A DNA stretch of 64,000 nt from Leisingera sp. SS27 (GCF_028368855.1 NZ_JAQNCY010000014.1:52259-116258); one strand, 5' to 3'. Counted from the first letter of the stretch, positions 24,324 to 33,471 are shown. Translations and numbers: made by a program. Notes: generated by a model not told the origin, from the sequence alone.

Positions 24324-25565
24324 ATGAAGATTTTGTTTGTGCATCAGAACATGCCCGGCCAGTACCGCGAACTGGCGCCCTGGCTGGCGGCGCAAGGCGG
24401 CCATGAAATCGTCTTTCTGACCCAGCGCCAGGGGGTGCAGCTGCCGGGCATCAGAACCGTGGTCTACAAGCCCTTCCGCACCCCTGCCAAGGATGCCTTC
24501 GGGCTCTCCAAGGACTGGGAGGCGGCGTCCGGCTCCGGCCTTGGCGCGGCGCTGGCGGCGCGCGAGCTGAAGGCGCAGGGCTTCACCCCCGACATCATCA
24601 TCGGCCACACCGGCTGGGGCGAGCTTTTGTTCATGAAGGACCCCTATCCGGATGTGCCGGTGATCGGTTTCTTCGAGTATTTCTACCGCACCACCGGCGG
24701 GCTGGTCGGGTTTGACCCGGAAACCCCGGCCAACGACCAGGCCTATTTCTTTGCCGAGGCGCGCAACACCGTGCCGTATGCCAGCATCGAGCAGGTGGAT
24801 CTGGGCCATGTGCCCACCGCCTGGCAGCGCGACCGGTTTCCGGCCAGTTTCCGCGACCGCATGTATCTCTGCCATGACGGCATCCGCACCGACAGGCTGA
24901 CACCCGACCCCGGCGCCTCGGTCAGCCTGGGGCGGCTGCAACACCCCCTCACCCGCGGCGACGAGGTGGTGACCTATATTGCCCGCAACATGGAGCGCGC
25001 CCGCGGCTTCCACATCATGATGCGCGCGCTGCCGCGGATCCAGGCGCAGCGCCCCGATGCCCGCATCCTGATGATCGGCGGCAGCGAGACCTCCTATGGC
25101 GCCGAGAGCAAGCACCCCGGCGGATTGCGCGGCGAGATGGAGGATGAGCTGGGCGATAGCGTCGACTGGAGCCGGGTGCATTTCCTCGGCAAGGTGCCGT
25201 ATGACGATCTGACCCGGATCATCCAGATCAGCCGCTGCCATATCTATCTGACGATGCCTTTCGTGCTCAGCTGGTCCTTGCTGGAATCGATGGCGATGCA
25301 GGCCACGGTGGTGGCGGCGGATGTCGATCCCGTGCGCGAGGCGATCACCCATGGCGAGACCGGGCTCCTGGTCGATTTCTTCAGCCCGGAAGCACTGGCG
25401 GATCAGGTTGCCGATGTGCTGGCCAATCCCGGTGAATATGCCCATATCGGCCCCGGTGCCCGCGCCCATGTGGTGGAAAAATACGATTTCCTGACCCGCT
25501 GCCTGCCGGAGCATATCGCGCAGATCAATGCGCTCGTGCCGGAGGCGCGGAGAATTAAAGTCTAG
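24324..25565 (+). CDS. glycosyltransferase family 4 (Glyco_trans_4_3 type)
   Basis: 413 aa GT-B glycosyltransferase. The N-terminus MKILFVHQNMPGQYRELAPW and the FFEYFYRTTGG segment are typical of the small GT4 group with the Glyco_trans_4_3 N-terminal domain. The C-terminal domain has VTYIARNMERARGFHIMM, ARILMIGGSETSYG and the acceptor/donor motif SLLESMAMQATVVAADVDPVRE. It diverges from rmlC across 138 nt, so a rhamnosyltransferase role is attractive but unproven. It ends with AT-rich codons RRIKV before TAG. Confidence 0.85.
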   Translation: MKILFVHQNMPGQYRELAPWLAAQGGHEIVFLTQRQGVQLPGIRTVVYKPFRTPAKDAFGLSKDWEAASGSGLGAALAARELKAQGFTPDIIIGHTGWGELLFMKDPYPDVPVIGFFEYFYRTTGGLVGFDPETPANDQAYFFAEARNTVPYASIEQVDLGHVPTAWQRDRFPASFRDRMYLCHDGIRTDRLTPDPGASVSLGRLQHPLTRGDEVVTYIARNMERARGFHIMMRALPRIQAQRPDARILMIGGSETSYGAESKHPGGLRGEMEDELGDSVDWSRVHFLGKVPYDDLTRIIQISRCHIYLTMPFVLSWSLLESMAMQATVVAADVDPVREAITHGETGLLVDFFSPEALADQVADVLANPGEYAHIGPGARAHVVEKYDFLTRCLPEHIAQINALVPEARRIKV

Positions 25566-25852
25566 CCGGAGGCACGGAGACTGAACCTGCAGCCGGAAGC
25601 ACGGCGGATCAGGCTCTGTGCAGGCGTGCCGCCAGCAGGCAGAGCGTCTTGAGCAGCAGATCCGCCGCTCAAGGCCTTCTCAGCACACAAGCGCCGCGTG
25701 GCAGCCCCCAAGGCTCGTGAAAACTTTTGCGCACCGGCCGGATGCGGCGGGCCCCGGCCCCGCCTGCATCCGGCAAGCAGCGCCTGCAGCCCTTTCCGGG
25801 CCGGGGCGCCTGTCCTTGTGCCTGATCCTGCGCTCCTCCCCGGCCTGCGCGG

Positions 25853-26518
25853 TCAGTGGCGCGGCTCCGGCGGCGGCAGCTGCCCGGAGGCCCAGAGCGC
25901 GGCCTGGGTGCGGTTCTTGGCGCCGATCTTGCGGAAGCAGGTGCGCAGATGCACTTTCACCGTCGCCTCGCAGATCCCCAGCTCGTTGGCGATGCTCTTG
26001 TTGGTGGCGCCCTCCGTGAGCTTGGCCAGGATCAGCTGCTCGCGGTCCGACAGCCCGTGCCGCGGCATTGGCCCGGCGGGTGCGCCCATCCCTTGCGGTT
26101 CCGCCCCGGCCGGCTGCTCCGGCCCGGTTCCGTTCTGCCCCTCCGGCGCCCCGGGCAGCACGATGCGGTAGCCGTCCTGCACCACCTGCAGCGCCGCGAT
26201 CAGCGCGCCGGCCGATTTGCGCTCCGGGATGACTGCCTCGGCATAGCGGCTGAGCTGCCGCTGGGCGGAGACCGGGCAGCCGTCGCCGGTGATCAGGATC
26301 AGCGGCACCGCGCCGTTGCGGATGCGGAAGGCCTGCAGCTCCTCCTGCAGCTCCGCGCCCGCGGCATGGCTGTAGCACAGCACCATGTCCTGTGCGCTCA
26401 GCGGCGGCAATTCCGCCAGGGCGCCGCAGCAGCGCCCGGTCTCATAGTCATTTGCTTCACAGATGGTCAGAAACATGTCCCTGAGAAGCCTGCTTTCCCC
26501 CACAACGTGAACAGGCAT
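25853..26518 (-). CDS. LuxR/FixJ-type regulator with degenerate receiver
   Basis: 221 aa. Residues 1-120 look like a response-regulator receiver fold (MPVHVVGESRLLRDMF, then VPLILITGDG) but no phospho-acceptor Asp is evident after the third strand, which reads DMVLCYSHAAG. The C-terminal HTH is clear: LSDREQLILAKLTEGATNKSIANELGICEATVKVHLRTC. Start at 26518 is supported by AGGAG seven bases upstream; an ATG at 26542 is the alternative. It is divergent from another LuxR-type gene across 676 nt and probably regulates polysaccharide or RTX genes without classical phosphorylation. No histidine kinase is nearby. Confidence 0.82.
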   Translation of the reverse strand: MPVHVVGESRLLRDMFLTICEANDYETGRCCGALAELPPLSAQDMVLCYSHAAGAELQEELQAFRIRNGAVPLILITGDGCPVSAQRQLSRYAEAVIPERKSAGALIAALQVVQDGYRIVLPGAPEGQNGTGPEQPAGAEPQGMGAPAGPMPRHGLSDREQLILAKLTEGATNKSIANELGICEATVKVHLRTCFRKIGAKNRTQAALWASGQLPPPEPRH

Positions 26519-26788
26519 CCAAAACTCCTTTACTCGTAACATGCCGGATCCCTGATCCGGCCCGTCCCCCTGGAGCGTGCTTTTGCGGCGGGCCTGCCCC
26601 CGCAGACCGCCGGACTGGCAATGCGCTGCCGCCCCCCGGAACATATACCGCCTGCTTGCTGCCGCCTGGGCCCCGGCAGCACCCCCGCGCCGCCGTTTCC
26701 GGATCGTGATAAATACAGAACACGCCCGGGAAAACACCCCGGGCCAGACCGCGCGCACAGGCCTTCAAACACTTCTGATGCGCATTGC

Positions 26789-26797
26789 TGTGGATAA
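26789..26797 (-). promoter_or_regulatory. perfect DnaA box
   Basis: The plus strand reads TGTGGATAA, the complement of the consensus TTATCCACA. It is intergenic, between the two luxR-type genes. It may be chance or a DnaA-responsive regulatory site. Confidence 0.4.
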
Positions 26798-26937
26798 ACC
26801 GTAGCGAATCTATCCTTTATTGTTAAGAAACTTCCCCTCCAGGCGCAGTGCTTTTTGCCCGGCCGCGGCGGCACGGCGCCGGGCGGCTGTCCCTATCCGG
26901 CTGTTTTTTCACGCGATCCGCCCGGGCGGCCCTACAC

Positions 26938-26976
26938 CCTTGGCAGTGTGCCCAAGGTGGAAACGCTGTGTTTCCA
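26938..26976. promoter_or_regulatory. two abutting inverted repeats, candidate operator
   Basis: CCTTGG-N8-CCAAGG (26938-26957) is followed at once by TGGAAAC-N5-GTTTCCA (26958-26976). They lie about 220 nt upstream of the regulator start at 27195. Spaced dyads of this size fit dimeric HTH regulators such as LuxR-type proteins; the binding protein is unknown. Confidence 0.45.
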
Positions 26977-27194
26977 ATCCGGTTTCTACAATTTTAAGAG
27001 ATTTGGCATTGCCGCCAAAACAACCTGTGATTTCAACGATTCGCCGTATCCGCCCGCTCCGGCTACCCCCATGGTGGTATTTTGCCCGCGGCCGCCTGCC
27101 CCGCCCTGCCTTCGGCGTACCCCCTCTGCCCGGTTTGACCCTGCAGCCGGCGTGCTACCCTCAAGACATTCATTATGTCATGCCGGGGGGCAAC

Positions 27195-28295
27195 ATGGTT
27201 ATGTTGGGTACGTCCGTTTCCCGAACGGACAGGTTATTGTTTTCTAAGGCTCTGCAAAGGCAAATATCTTCTCTGACACAATTGGCGCTGGTGCAGCCGG
27301 GACACCGCAAGGCACCTGTGCTGACCAGTGATGCGGCCCTGGGGGCCGCCGGATCCGGCACCGCGGCGGCCGCGCTGCGGCGCCAGCTGCATCCGGGCGC
27401 GGCCCGGACATTGCAGCGGCGGCGCCCGGGCGGTGCCGCGGCGCAGGCGCTGGCGGCCCGGCTGCCGCAGCATCTTGACCCGGACCTGGCCCGGGATCTG
27501 GCCGCGGGGCGCGGCTGGGCGCTGTTTTCCTGCGCCTTCGAGGACGGCAGCGAGGATCTGATCGCGCTGCAGCTCGGCGGCGGCCCGCATGACAGCCATT
27601 GCGGCGATATCCTGCAGGCGATCTGGCCGGTGCTGCGCGAGGATGCCCTGCGCGAACTGACCGGCGAAACCCAGGCCGCGGTGACCAGCGCGCTTCTGTG
27701 GACCGTCTCCAAGAAGACCGACAGCGCGGTGCTGGTGCTCAACGCCGAAGGGCAGCTGCTGCACTGCAATGAATCGGGGCGCGACATGCTGGATGGCGGC
27801 GACCTGCTGAGCGACCGCTCCGGCCGCCTCTGCTGCGCCCGCCCGGGCGAGACCGCAGGCTTTTACGCCGCCGTCGCCGAATGCGCCCGCGCCCGCCGCG
27901 GCGGCGCCTCCGCCTCCGGCCGGCCCGGCCAGCCCCCGCGCGAGCTGATCCTGTTCCTGGAGGACCGCAAGAGCGGCATGCGGCTGCCGGTCTCGCTGAC
28001 CCGCTACCGCTGCGGCGCCGATCAGCCGCTGGTGGTGGCGATCCTGCCGCGCCAGCCTGACCGCCGCCGCATCGAGATGCTGGCCCAGAAGATGGGCCTG
28101 TCGCCGGCCGAGGCCCGGGTGGCGGCGCTCATTCAGCTGGGGCTGTCCAACCGCGAGGCGGCGCATATCGCAGGCCTCAAGGAGCAGACCTTCAACACCT
28201 ACGCCAAGCGGGTGCTGGCCAAGCTGCAGGCCCCGGGCCGCGCCGAGATGGCGCAGCGGCTGACCTGGCAGGCCTCGGTGGGGAGAGCGTCATGA
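27195..28295 (+). CDS. LuxR-type transcriptional regulator (PAS-like plus HTH)
   Basis: About 366 aa. The central region VLVLNAEGQLLHCNESGRDML resembles a PAS-type fold. The C-terminal HTH reads GLSPAEARVAALIQLGLSNREAAHIAGLKEQTFNTYAKRVLAKL, a LuxR/GerE fold. The N-terminal 130 residues are Ala/Arg-rich and unassigned. Start at 27195 is preceded by GGGGGG four bases away; ATG at 27180 is an in-frame alternative, and longer extensions run through low-quality upstream sequence. Its stop overlaps the ATG of the next gene, coupling it to a small membrane protein. Confidence 0.78.
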   Translation: MVMLGTSVSRTDRLLFSKALQRQISSLTQLALVQPGHRKAPVLTSDAALGAAGSGTAAAALRRQLHPGAARTLQRRRPGGAAAQALAARLPQHLDPDLARDLAAGRGWALFSCAFEDGSEDLIALQLGGGPHDSHCGDILQAIWPVLREDALRELTGETQAAVTSALLWTVSKKTDSAVLVLNAEGQLLHCNESGRDMLDGGDLLSDRSGRLCCARPGETAGFYAAVAECARARRGGASASGRPGQPPRELILFLEDRKSGMRLPVSLTRYRCGADQPLVVAILPRQPDRRRIEMLAQKMGLSPAEARVAALIQLGLSNREAAHIAGLKEQTFNTYAKRVLAKLQAPGRAEMAQRLTWQASVGRAS

Positions 28296-29008
28296 ACACT
28301 TTGTCGCTTGATGCGCCCTTTCAGGGCCCGCCCGCCCCGGCTGCGCCGGCCACTGCGCAGGACCGTCCGGCACAGGGCGCGCAGCCGCAGGCCGCACAGG
28401 ACCCTGTGGACCCGGTGGAGCAGGCGGCTCCGGTGCCGCCGCAGCCCGCAGGCGCCCGCGGCACCGCGGGCCCGCAGGCCCGATCGGCCCCTTCCCAGGA
28501 CGCACCCCCTCAGGACGCATCCCCTCAGGATGCAAGCCCTCAGGACGCGCCGGTGCAGCCGCCGCGGCTGAGCGCCGCGGTGCTGGCGCAGATCGCCAAT
28601 GTGCTGCGCGAGGGCGAGGTGCCGCTGGCGGCCCAGGCCGACCTGGTGGAGCTGCACAAGCGCATCGTCGGGCTGTTCGCCACCCTCAACGAGGGGCTGG
28701 GCGCGCAGGCTGCGCAGAAGGCCGCGGCCGACCGCGCCGCGCTGACCGCCCGCATCGACCAGCTGGAGGAGGCGGTGAACCGGATGGAAGGCGCGCTCAG
28801 GATCGAATTCGAACCGGTGCTGAAGGCGGCGCTGGCTGAGGCGCTGGCCGCAGCCGCCCCGAAGCCGCGCCGCCGCTGGCGCAGCGTGCTGGCGGCGCTG
28901 GCCCTGGCGGCAGCGGCGCTGGCGGCAGGGATCGTCTGGCACGCGCCGCTTCTGGCAGCGGCGGCGGATCTCGCCGCCCTTGCAGGCTGGCCGCTGCCCG
29001 CCTTCTGA
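28292..29008 (+). CDS. hypothetical Pro/Ala-rich protein with coiled coil and C-terminal membrane segment
   Basis: 238 aa, not recognised. Residues 1-90 are Pro/Ala/Gln-rich and include a five-residue repeat PQDAS/P copied four times. Residues 95-190 are helical and probably form a coiled coil (LTARIDQLEEAVNRMEGALRIEFEPVLKAALAEAL). A basic stretch KPRRRWR precedes a hydrophobic segment of about 20 residues near 205-225. ATGA overlap with the LuxR-type gene and a terminator behind it define a two-gene unit. It may be a membrane partner or anchor of the regulator; this is inference from coupling alone. Confidence 0.7.
   Translation: MNTLSLDAPFQGPPAPAAPATAQDRPAQGAQPQAAQDPVDPVEQAAPVPPQPAGARGTAGPQARSAPSQDAPPQDASPQDASPQDAPVQPPRLSAAVLAQIANVLREGEVPLAAQADLVELHKRIVGLFATLNEGLGAQAAQKAAADRAALTARIDQLEEAVNRMEGALRIEFEPVLKAALAEALAAAAPKPRRRWRSVLAALALAAAALAAGIVWHAPLLAAAADLAALAGWPLPAF
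28497..28550 (+). repeat. 15-bp tandem repeat encoding PQDAS
   Basis: Four imperfect copies of CTCAGGACGCATCCC lie within the hypothetical gene and encode the repeating PQDA(S/P) linker. A site prone to copy-number change. Confidence 0.7.
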
Positions 29009-29072
29009 CATGCGTATTTTGTCCCCATTTGGGGGCATCGGCTGCGGCGCGGATGCGCTGCAATACCCTTAG

Positions 29073-29093
29073 AAGGCACCACGCTGCCTTTTT
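29073..29093 (+). terminator. rho-independent terminator after the LuxR/hypothetical pair
   Basis: Stem AAGGCA (29073-29078) with TGCCTT (29085-29090), six-base loop, then TTT continuing a five-T run. The stem is short but correctly placed before the RTX gene's own leader. Confidence 0.55.
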
Positions 29094-29210
29094 CGCGCCA
29101 GCCGCCGCCGGATCCGGATCAGGATCCACAACCGCGGCCCTGGCAGGGGCACGGACCCGGGCAGCCTTCTGCTGCCCCGCCCCGCACCGTTAACGAGGAG
29201 GAAAGTTACC

Positions 29211-31535
29211 ATGGGTACTCCAACCGGAAATACCGACTGGCAAGTCTGCAACCCGGACTGCGAAATCGAATTCAGCGATGACAAGTTCGATCCCAATTAC
29301 AACAACGGCGCCTGGGAGCATGGCGGCACCGACGGCAATGTGATCGATCTCAACGACCACAACGCCGCCGACAACGCCCAGGCCGGCAACGGCGATGACG
29401 CGGTCTACGGCAACGACCGCAACAACCGGCTGCACGGCGAGGAAGGCCAGGACTACATCGAAGGCCGCGGCGGCGACGACGCCATTCTCGGCGGCACCGG
29501 CAACGACTGGCTGTTCGGCGGCAACACCACCGGCCAGACCGATGACGGAGACGACTGGATCGACGGCGAGGAAGGCTGCGATTACATCGACGGCGAGAAC
29601 GGCAATGACACCCTGCTGGGCGGCGCCGAGCAGGACACCGTGTTCGGCGGCAACGGCGACGACCACATCTTCGGCGATGACGGCGACGGCGACGAGACCG
29701 ACGGCGACGACGGCGACTACCTCTATGGCGAGCTCGGCGACGACTGCATGGACGGCGAAGGCGGCGACGACTGGATGTGGGGCGACATGGGCCAGTCCGG
29801 CGAGACCCGCGCGGACGGCGACGACACCATGTACGGCCGCGGCGGCGATGACCGGATGAACGGCCAGGGCGGCAACGACCGGATGGCCGGCGGCCTCGGC
29901 GACGACCTGGTGATCGGCGGCTCCGGCGATGACGAGATGTTCGGCGACGAACGCGCCTCGCAGAACGATGATCTGGACTTCGGCTCCGACAGCGGCACCG
30001 GCAACAAGACCCAGCAGGTCGATGGCGATGACTGCATGCTCGGCGGCACCGGCAACGACACCATGGACGGCCAGGGCGGCAACGACACCATGTTCGGCGA
30101 GCAGGACGACGACCTGATGCAGGGCGGCCGCGGCAACGACCTGATGGGCGGCGGCTCCGGCAACGACGACGTCAACGGCGGCGCCGGGCGCGACACCATG
30201 CGCGGCGGCTCCGGCAACGACGTGCTGGAAGGCGGCGCGCAGGGAGACCTGATCTTCGGCGACCGCAGCTACAATCTGGGCGATTACTACCACAAGTATA
30301 AAATCGACTGGAGCTGCTGCGACGACGATGACGGCGGCGATGTCCAGGCGCTGCATGCCAATAACGGCCTGAAGCCGGTCGATTGCCCGGACTGCTACGA
30401 GCCGGTCGATTACGGCCCGGACGGCAACGACGTGATCCGCGGCGGCTCCGGCAATGACACCGTGTTCGGCGAAGGCGGCCACGACGTCATCTACGGCGAG
30501 CGCGGCGGCGACCACCTGCATGGCGGCGACGGCAACGACAGCATCCGCGGCGGCAACGGCAACGACTTCATCGATGGCGATGCCGATGACGACTGCCTCT
30601 ATGGCGATGCAGGCCGCGACACCATCAAGGGCGACATCGGCGACGACAAGATCTACGGCGGCGCAGATGACGACTACCTGTTCGGCCAGAATGGCGATGA
30701 CAGCATCTTCGGCGGCACCGGCGACGACAAAATGTTCGGCGGCAACGGCGATGACCTGATCAAGGGCTGGGATGGCGATGACGTCGCGTCCGGCGGCAAC
30801 GGCAACGACACGCTCTGCGGCCAGAACGGCGACGACTTCCTGGACGGCAACGACGGCCGCGACCAGCTCTGGGGCGGCAACGGCAACGACGTGCTGGAAG
30901 GCGGACGCCACAACGACTACCTGAACGGCGGCAACGGCGCTGACTGCCTCTATGGCGAGGAAGGCAACGACCGTCTGGACGGCGGCCGCGGCAACGACTT
31001 CCTGGATGGCGGCACCGGCGACGACCGTCTCTATGGCGGCGCCGGCAACGGCAACGACTACCTGAAGGGCGGCGAAGGCGACGACATCATGGCCGGCGGC
31101 AACGGCAAGGATGTCTTCATCATCGACCTGACCTGGGATGGTGCCACCTTTGCCTCCAACGACGGCAGCGACACCTTCACAGACTTCGACATCGATCAGG
31201 ACCACGATGTGCTGCTGTACCGTGTCACCAATACCGGCGCCGGCCTCGGCACCTCTGCACAGGATGCCTTCGGCGCCCTGAATGCGGCGGCCACCGTGAC
31301 CGACGACGGCACCGACACCAACATCTCGGTGGGCGGCTCCAGCGTCGACATCCTCGGCCTGACCGGCAATGCCGCACCGTTCACCTCGCTGGGCCAGGAC
31401 GCCATCCCGATCGGCGGCGTCGGCATCAATGCCGTGACCACCGGCGATGCGGGCTCCTACGAGGCGATCCGGGTGCTGACGTCCGACAACGGCTTTGACG
31501 ACAGCTACTCCAACATCTGGGGTCACGCTCTCTGA
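29211..31535 (+). CDS. RTX (hemolysin-type calcium-binding) protein, T1SS substrate
   Basis: 774 aa, acidic, almost wholly built of nonapeptide GGxGxDxUx repeats from about residue 50 to 625, interrupted near 350-410 by KYKIDWSCCDDDDGG. A C-terminal 130-residue domain follows, without an N-terminal signal peptide, as expected for type I secretion through the exporter encoded just downstream. GAGGAGG sits before the ATG. Unusually for an RTX protein it has about a dozen Cys, many as DDC within repeats, plus VCNPDC and CPDC pairs. No protease or lipase domain is visible, so it is probably a structural or adhesive matrix protein that folds on calcium outside the cell. Confidence 0.92.
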   Translation: MGTPTGNTDWQVCNPDCEIEFSDDKFDPNYNNGAWEHGGTDGNVIDLNDHNAADNAQAGNGDDAVYGNDRNNRLHGEEGQDYIEGRGGDDAILGGTGNDWLFGGNTTGQTDDGDDWIDGEEGCDYIDGENGNDTLLGGAEQDTVFGGNGDDHIFGDDGDGDETDGDDGDYLYGELGDDCMDGEGGDDWMWGDMGQSGETRADGDDTMYGRGGDDRMNGQGGNDRMAGGLGDDLVIGGSGDDEMFGDERASQNDDLDFGSDSGTGNKTQQVDGDDCMLGGTGNDTMDGQGGNDTMFGEQDDDLMQGGRGNDLMGGGSGNDDVNGGAGRDTMRGGSGNDVLEGGAQGDLIFGDRSYNLGDYYHKYKIDWSCCDDDDGGDVQALHANNGLKPVDCPDCYEPVDYGPDGNDVIRGGSGNDTVFGEGGHDVIYGERGGDHLHGGDGNDSIRGGNGNDFIDGDADDDCLYGDAGRDTIKGDIGDDKIYGGADDDYLFGQNGDDSIFGGTGDDKMFGGNGDDLIKGWDGDDVASGGNGNDTLCGQNGDDFLDGNDGRDQLWGGNGNDVLEGGRHNDYLNGGNGADCLYGEEGNDRLDGGRGNDFLDGGTGDDRLYGGAGNGNDYLKGGEGDDIMAGGNGKDVFIIDLTWDGATFASNDGSDTFTDFDIDQDHDVLLYRVTNTGAGLGTSAQDAFGALNAAATVTDDGTDTNISVGGSSVDILGLTGNAAPFTSLGQDAIPIGGVGINAVTTGDAGSYEAIRVLTSDNGFDDSYSNIWGHAL

Positions 31536-31548
31536 GCCATAGGAACGG

Positions 31549-31574
31549 CGGGCCCGGGGGCAACCCCGGGCCCG
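31549..31574. terminator. strong hairpin between RTX gene and its exporter
   Basis: An 11-bp GC stem (31549-31559 with 31564-31574) with a GCAA tetraloop, and no U-tract. Hairpins here are common between abundant RTX substrates and their exporters. It would protect the RTX mRNA end and reduce exporter expression, which is inference. Confidence 0.6.
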
Positions 31575-31689
31575 TCCAGCCCTGGTTCAGGACAGCGATT
31601 TGGTCCCCGGCCAAGGATTGCATCCTTGGACCAGGGCGCTGTTCTCCAGAATTCATAACTTCAACGCGTGCAGCCGGGGGGCTACGACA

Positions 31690-33471
31690 ATGAAGGTAAG
31701 ACGGGTTTTTGACGGTCAACGGGGCGTGCTTGCCGCCATCTTCACAGCAAGCATCTTTGTGAACCTTCTCATCCTGACAGCGCCGCTCTACATGCTGCAA
31801 CTGTTTGCCCGGGTCATGGCCTCGGGCAGCATTCCAACCCTGATAGCCCTGACCACCGGCGCCTGTATCGCGCTGGTGTTCTTCTTTCTCTTCGACATGA
31901 TCCGCCAGCGCCTGGTGGCGCGGCTCGGGTCCCGGCTCGAGGCGCGGCTCAGCCCCGCCGTGCTGGGCGGCATGATCGGCGGCCGGATGCCGCCGGGGCT
32001 GGCCCGCGCAGAGCCCATCCGCGACATCCAGGATCTGCGCGGCTTTGTCACCAGCCCGCTGTTCCTGGCACTGCTCGACGCGCCCTGGTCGGTGATTTTC
32101 CTGGCGCTGATCTTTATGTTCAGCCCGGTTCTGGGCCTGGTGGCGCTGACCGGCATCGCGCTCTTGTTCGCCCTGGCGCTGCTCAATGAAATGGCCGCCC
32201 GCGAACCGGCGGAGGAGGCCGGCAAACAGGCCGCCGAGACCAATGCCGCGGTGTCGGAAATGATGCAGAACGCAGGCCTCATTCACGCCATGGGCAAGAC
32301 CGCGCCGCTGATTGCGCGCTGGCAGCTCAAGGCGTTTTCGGCATTGGTGTTCAACACCCTCGCCACCGACCGGGTGGCGCTGATCACCTCGCTGGCCAAG
32401 GCGGTGCGCATGGGGCTGCAGATCGCGGTTCTGGCCGTCGGCGTGGTGCTGGTGATCAACAATGAGCTGACCCCGGGGCTGATGATTGCCGCCTCGATCC
32501 TGCTGGGCCGTGCCGCGGCGCCGGTGGAGCAGTCGATTGCCGGCTGGCGCGCCTTTCTGACCGCGCGCGGCGCGCAGGCGCGGCTCAACCAGTTCCTGGC
32601 CCATCTCGATGACGCGCCGGAGCGGCTGGAACTGCCCGAGCCGGAAGGCCGGATCTCGGTGGAAGGCGCCACCGTGGTGCTGCCGGGCCGCCCGGATCCG
32701 CTGCTGCTGGACATCTCCTTTGACCTGAAACCGGGCCAGTCGCTGGGGCTGATCGGCCCCTCCGGGGCGGGCAAGACCACATTGGCCCATGCGCTGGCAG
32801 GCCTGCAGCCGCTGGTGCGCGGCCATATCCGCATCGACGATGCCGCGCTCACCGACTGGGATCCGGCGCAGATCGGCCAGTATGTCGGCTTCCTGCCGCA
32901 GCGGGTCGAACTGTTCCAGGGCACGGTGGCGGAAAACATCGCCCTGATGGACCCGGGCGCGCGGCCCTCCGACGTGGTGGCCGCCGCCAAGCTGGCCCAG
33001 GTGCATGAAATGATCCTGGCGCTGCCCGGCGGCTACAACGCCGAAGTGGGCCCGCGCGGCGAGTTCCTGTCCGCCGGCCAGCGCCAGCGCATCGGCCTGG
33101 CGCGCGCCTTCTTCGGCGGCCGCAAGCTGATTGTGCTGGATGAACCCAACGCCAATCTCGACCCCGAGGGCGAAGAGGCGCTGGCCACCGCCATCGAGGA
33201 AGCCTGCGCCCGCGGCGCCACCGTGGTGGCGGTGACCCACCGGCTCAGCCTCTTGCGCCGGGTCAGCCATGCGGCGCTCCTGCAGGAGGGCCGCGTCATC
33301 CGCTTCGGCGAGGCCCGCCACGTGATCGAGGCGGCGGCGCAGCCGCTGGCCCGGCCACAGGCGCATTCCGACGACCCTAAAATCGCTCCCTTCCGCCACC
33401 GCAACAGCCAGGGCGGCCCGGGCCAGGGAGCGGACACACAGGGCACAGACACACGGGGAGCAAGCGCATGA
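31690..33471 (+). CDS. type I secretion ABC permease/ATPase (PrtD-like)
   Basis: 593 aa inner-membrane exporter. Residues 1-290 form the six-helix transmembrane domain; the nucleotide-binding domain has Walker A GPSGAGKTT near 356, signature LSAGQRQRIGLARAFF (Ala for the usual second Gly of LSGGQ), Walker B LIVLDEPNANLD and H-loop VAVTHR. There is no N-terminal C39-like domain, matching PrtD rather than HlyB. Start at 31690 follows the RTX gene by 154 nt, and the stop overlaps the fusion-protein ATG. It exports the RTX protein at 29211 and perhaps that at 58034. The outer-membrane TolC partner is not in the window. Confidence 0.93.
   Translation: MKVRRVFDGQRGVLAAIFTASIFVNLLILTAPLYMLQLFARVMASGSIPTLIALTTGACIALVFFFLFDMIRQRLVARLGSRLEARLSPAVLGGMIGGRMPPGLARAEPIRDIQDLRGFVTSPLFLALLDAPWSVIFLALIFMFSPVLGLVALTGIALLFALALLNEMAAREPAEEAGKQAAETNAAVSEMMQNAGLIHAMGKTAPLIARWQLKAFSALVFNTLATDRVALITSLAKAVRMGLQIAVLAVGVVLVINNELTPGLMIAASILLGRAAAPVEQSIAGWRAFLTARGAQARLNQFLAHLDDAPERLELPEPEGRISVEGATVVLPGRPDPLLLDISFDLKPGQSLGLIGPSGAGKTTLAHALAGLQPLVRGHIRIDDAALTDWDPAQIGQYVGFLPQRVELFQGTVAENIALMDPGARPSDVVAAAKLAQVHEMILALPGGYNAEVGPRGEFLSAGQRQRIGLARAFFGGRKLIVLDEPNANLDPEGEEALATAIEEACARGATVVAVTHRLSLLRRVSHAALLQEGRVIRFGEARHVIEAAAQPLARPQAHSDDPKIAPFRHRNSQGGPGQGADTQGTDTRGASA

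Larger units (their letters stand above)
26519..27194. promoter_or_regulatory. 676-nt regulatory region between two divergent luxR-type genes
   Basis: There is no supported gene here. The stretch is more AT-rich than average and holds a perfect DnaA box on the minus strand (26789-26797) and two adjacent inverted repeats at 26938-26976, both listed separately. Its length suggests complex control, an untranslated leader or a small RNA, none of which I can demonstrate. Confidence 0.55.

Noticed and set aside
29211..31100. Repeated DNA of the RTX gene considered as a CRISPR or tandem array
   Set aside because: The periodicity is that of nine-residue coding repeats with synonymous variation; there are no spacers.
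29190..31526. Long minus-strand frame over the RTX gene giving a Val/Ala-repeat protein
   Set aside because: It is the exact antisense of the RTX repeats, which keep one antisense frame open. No start signal or family.
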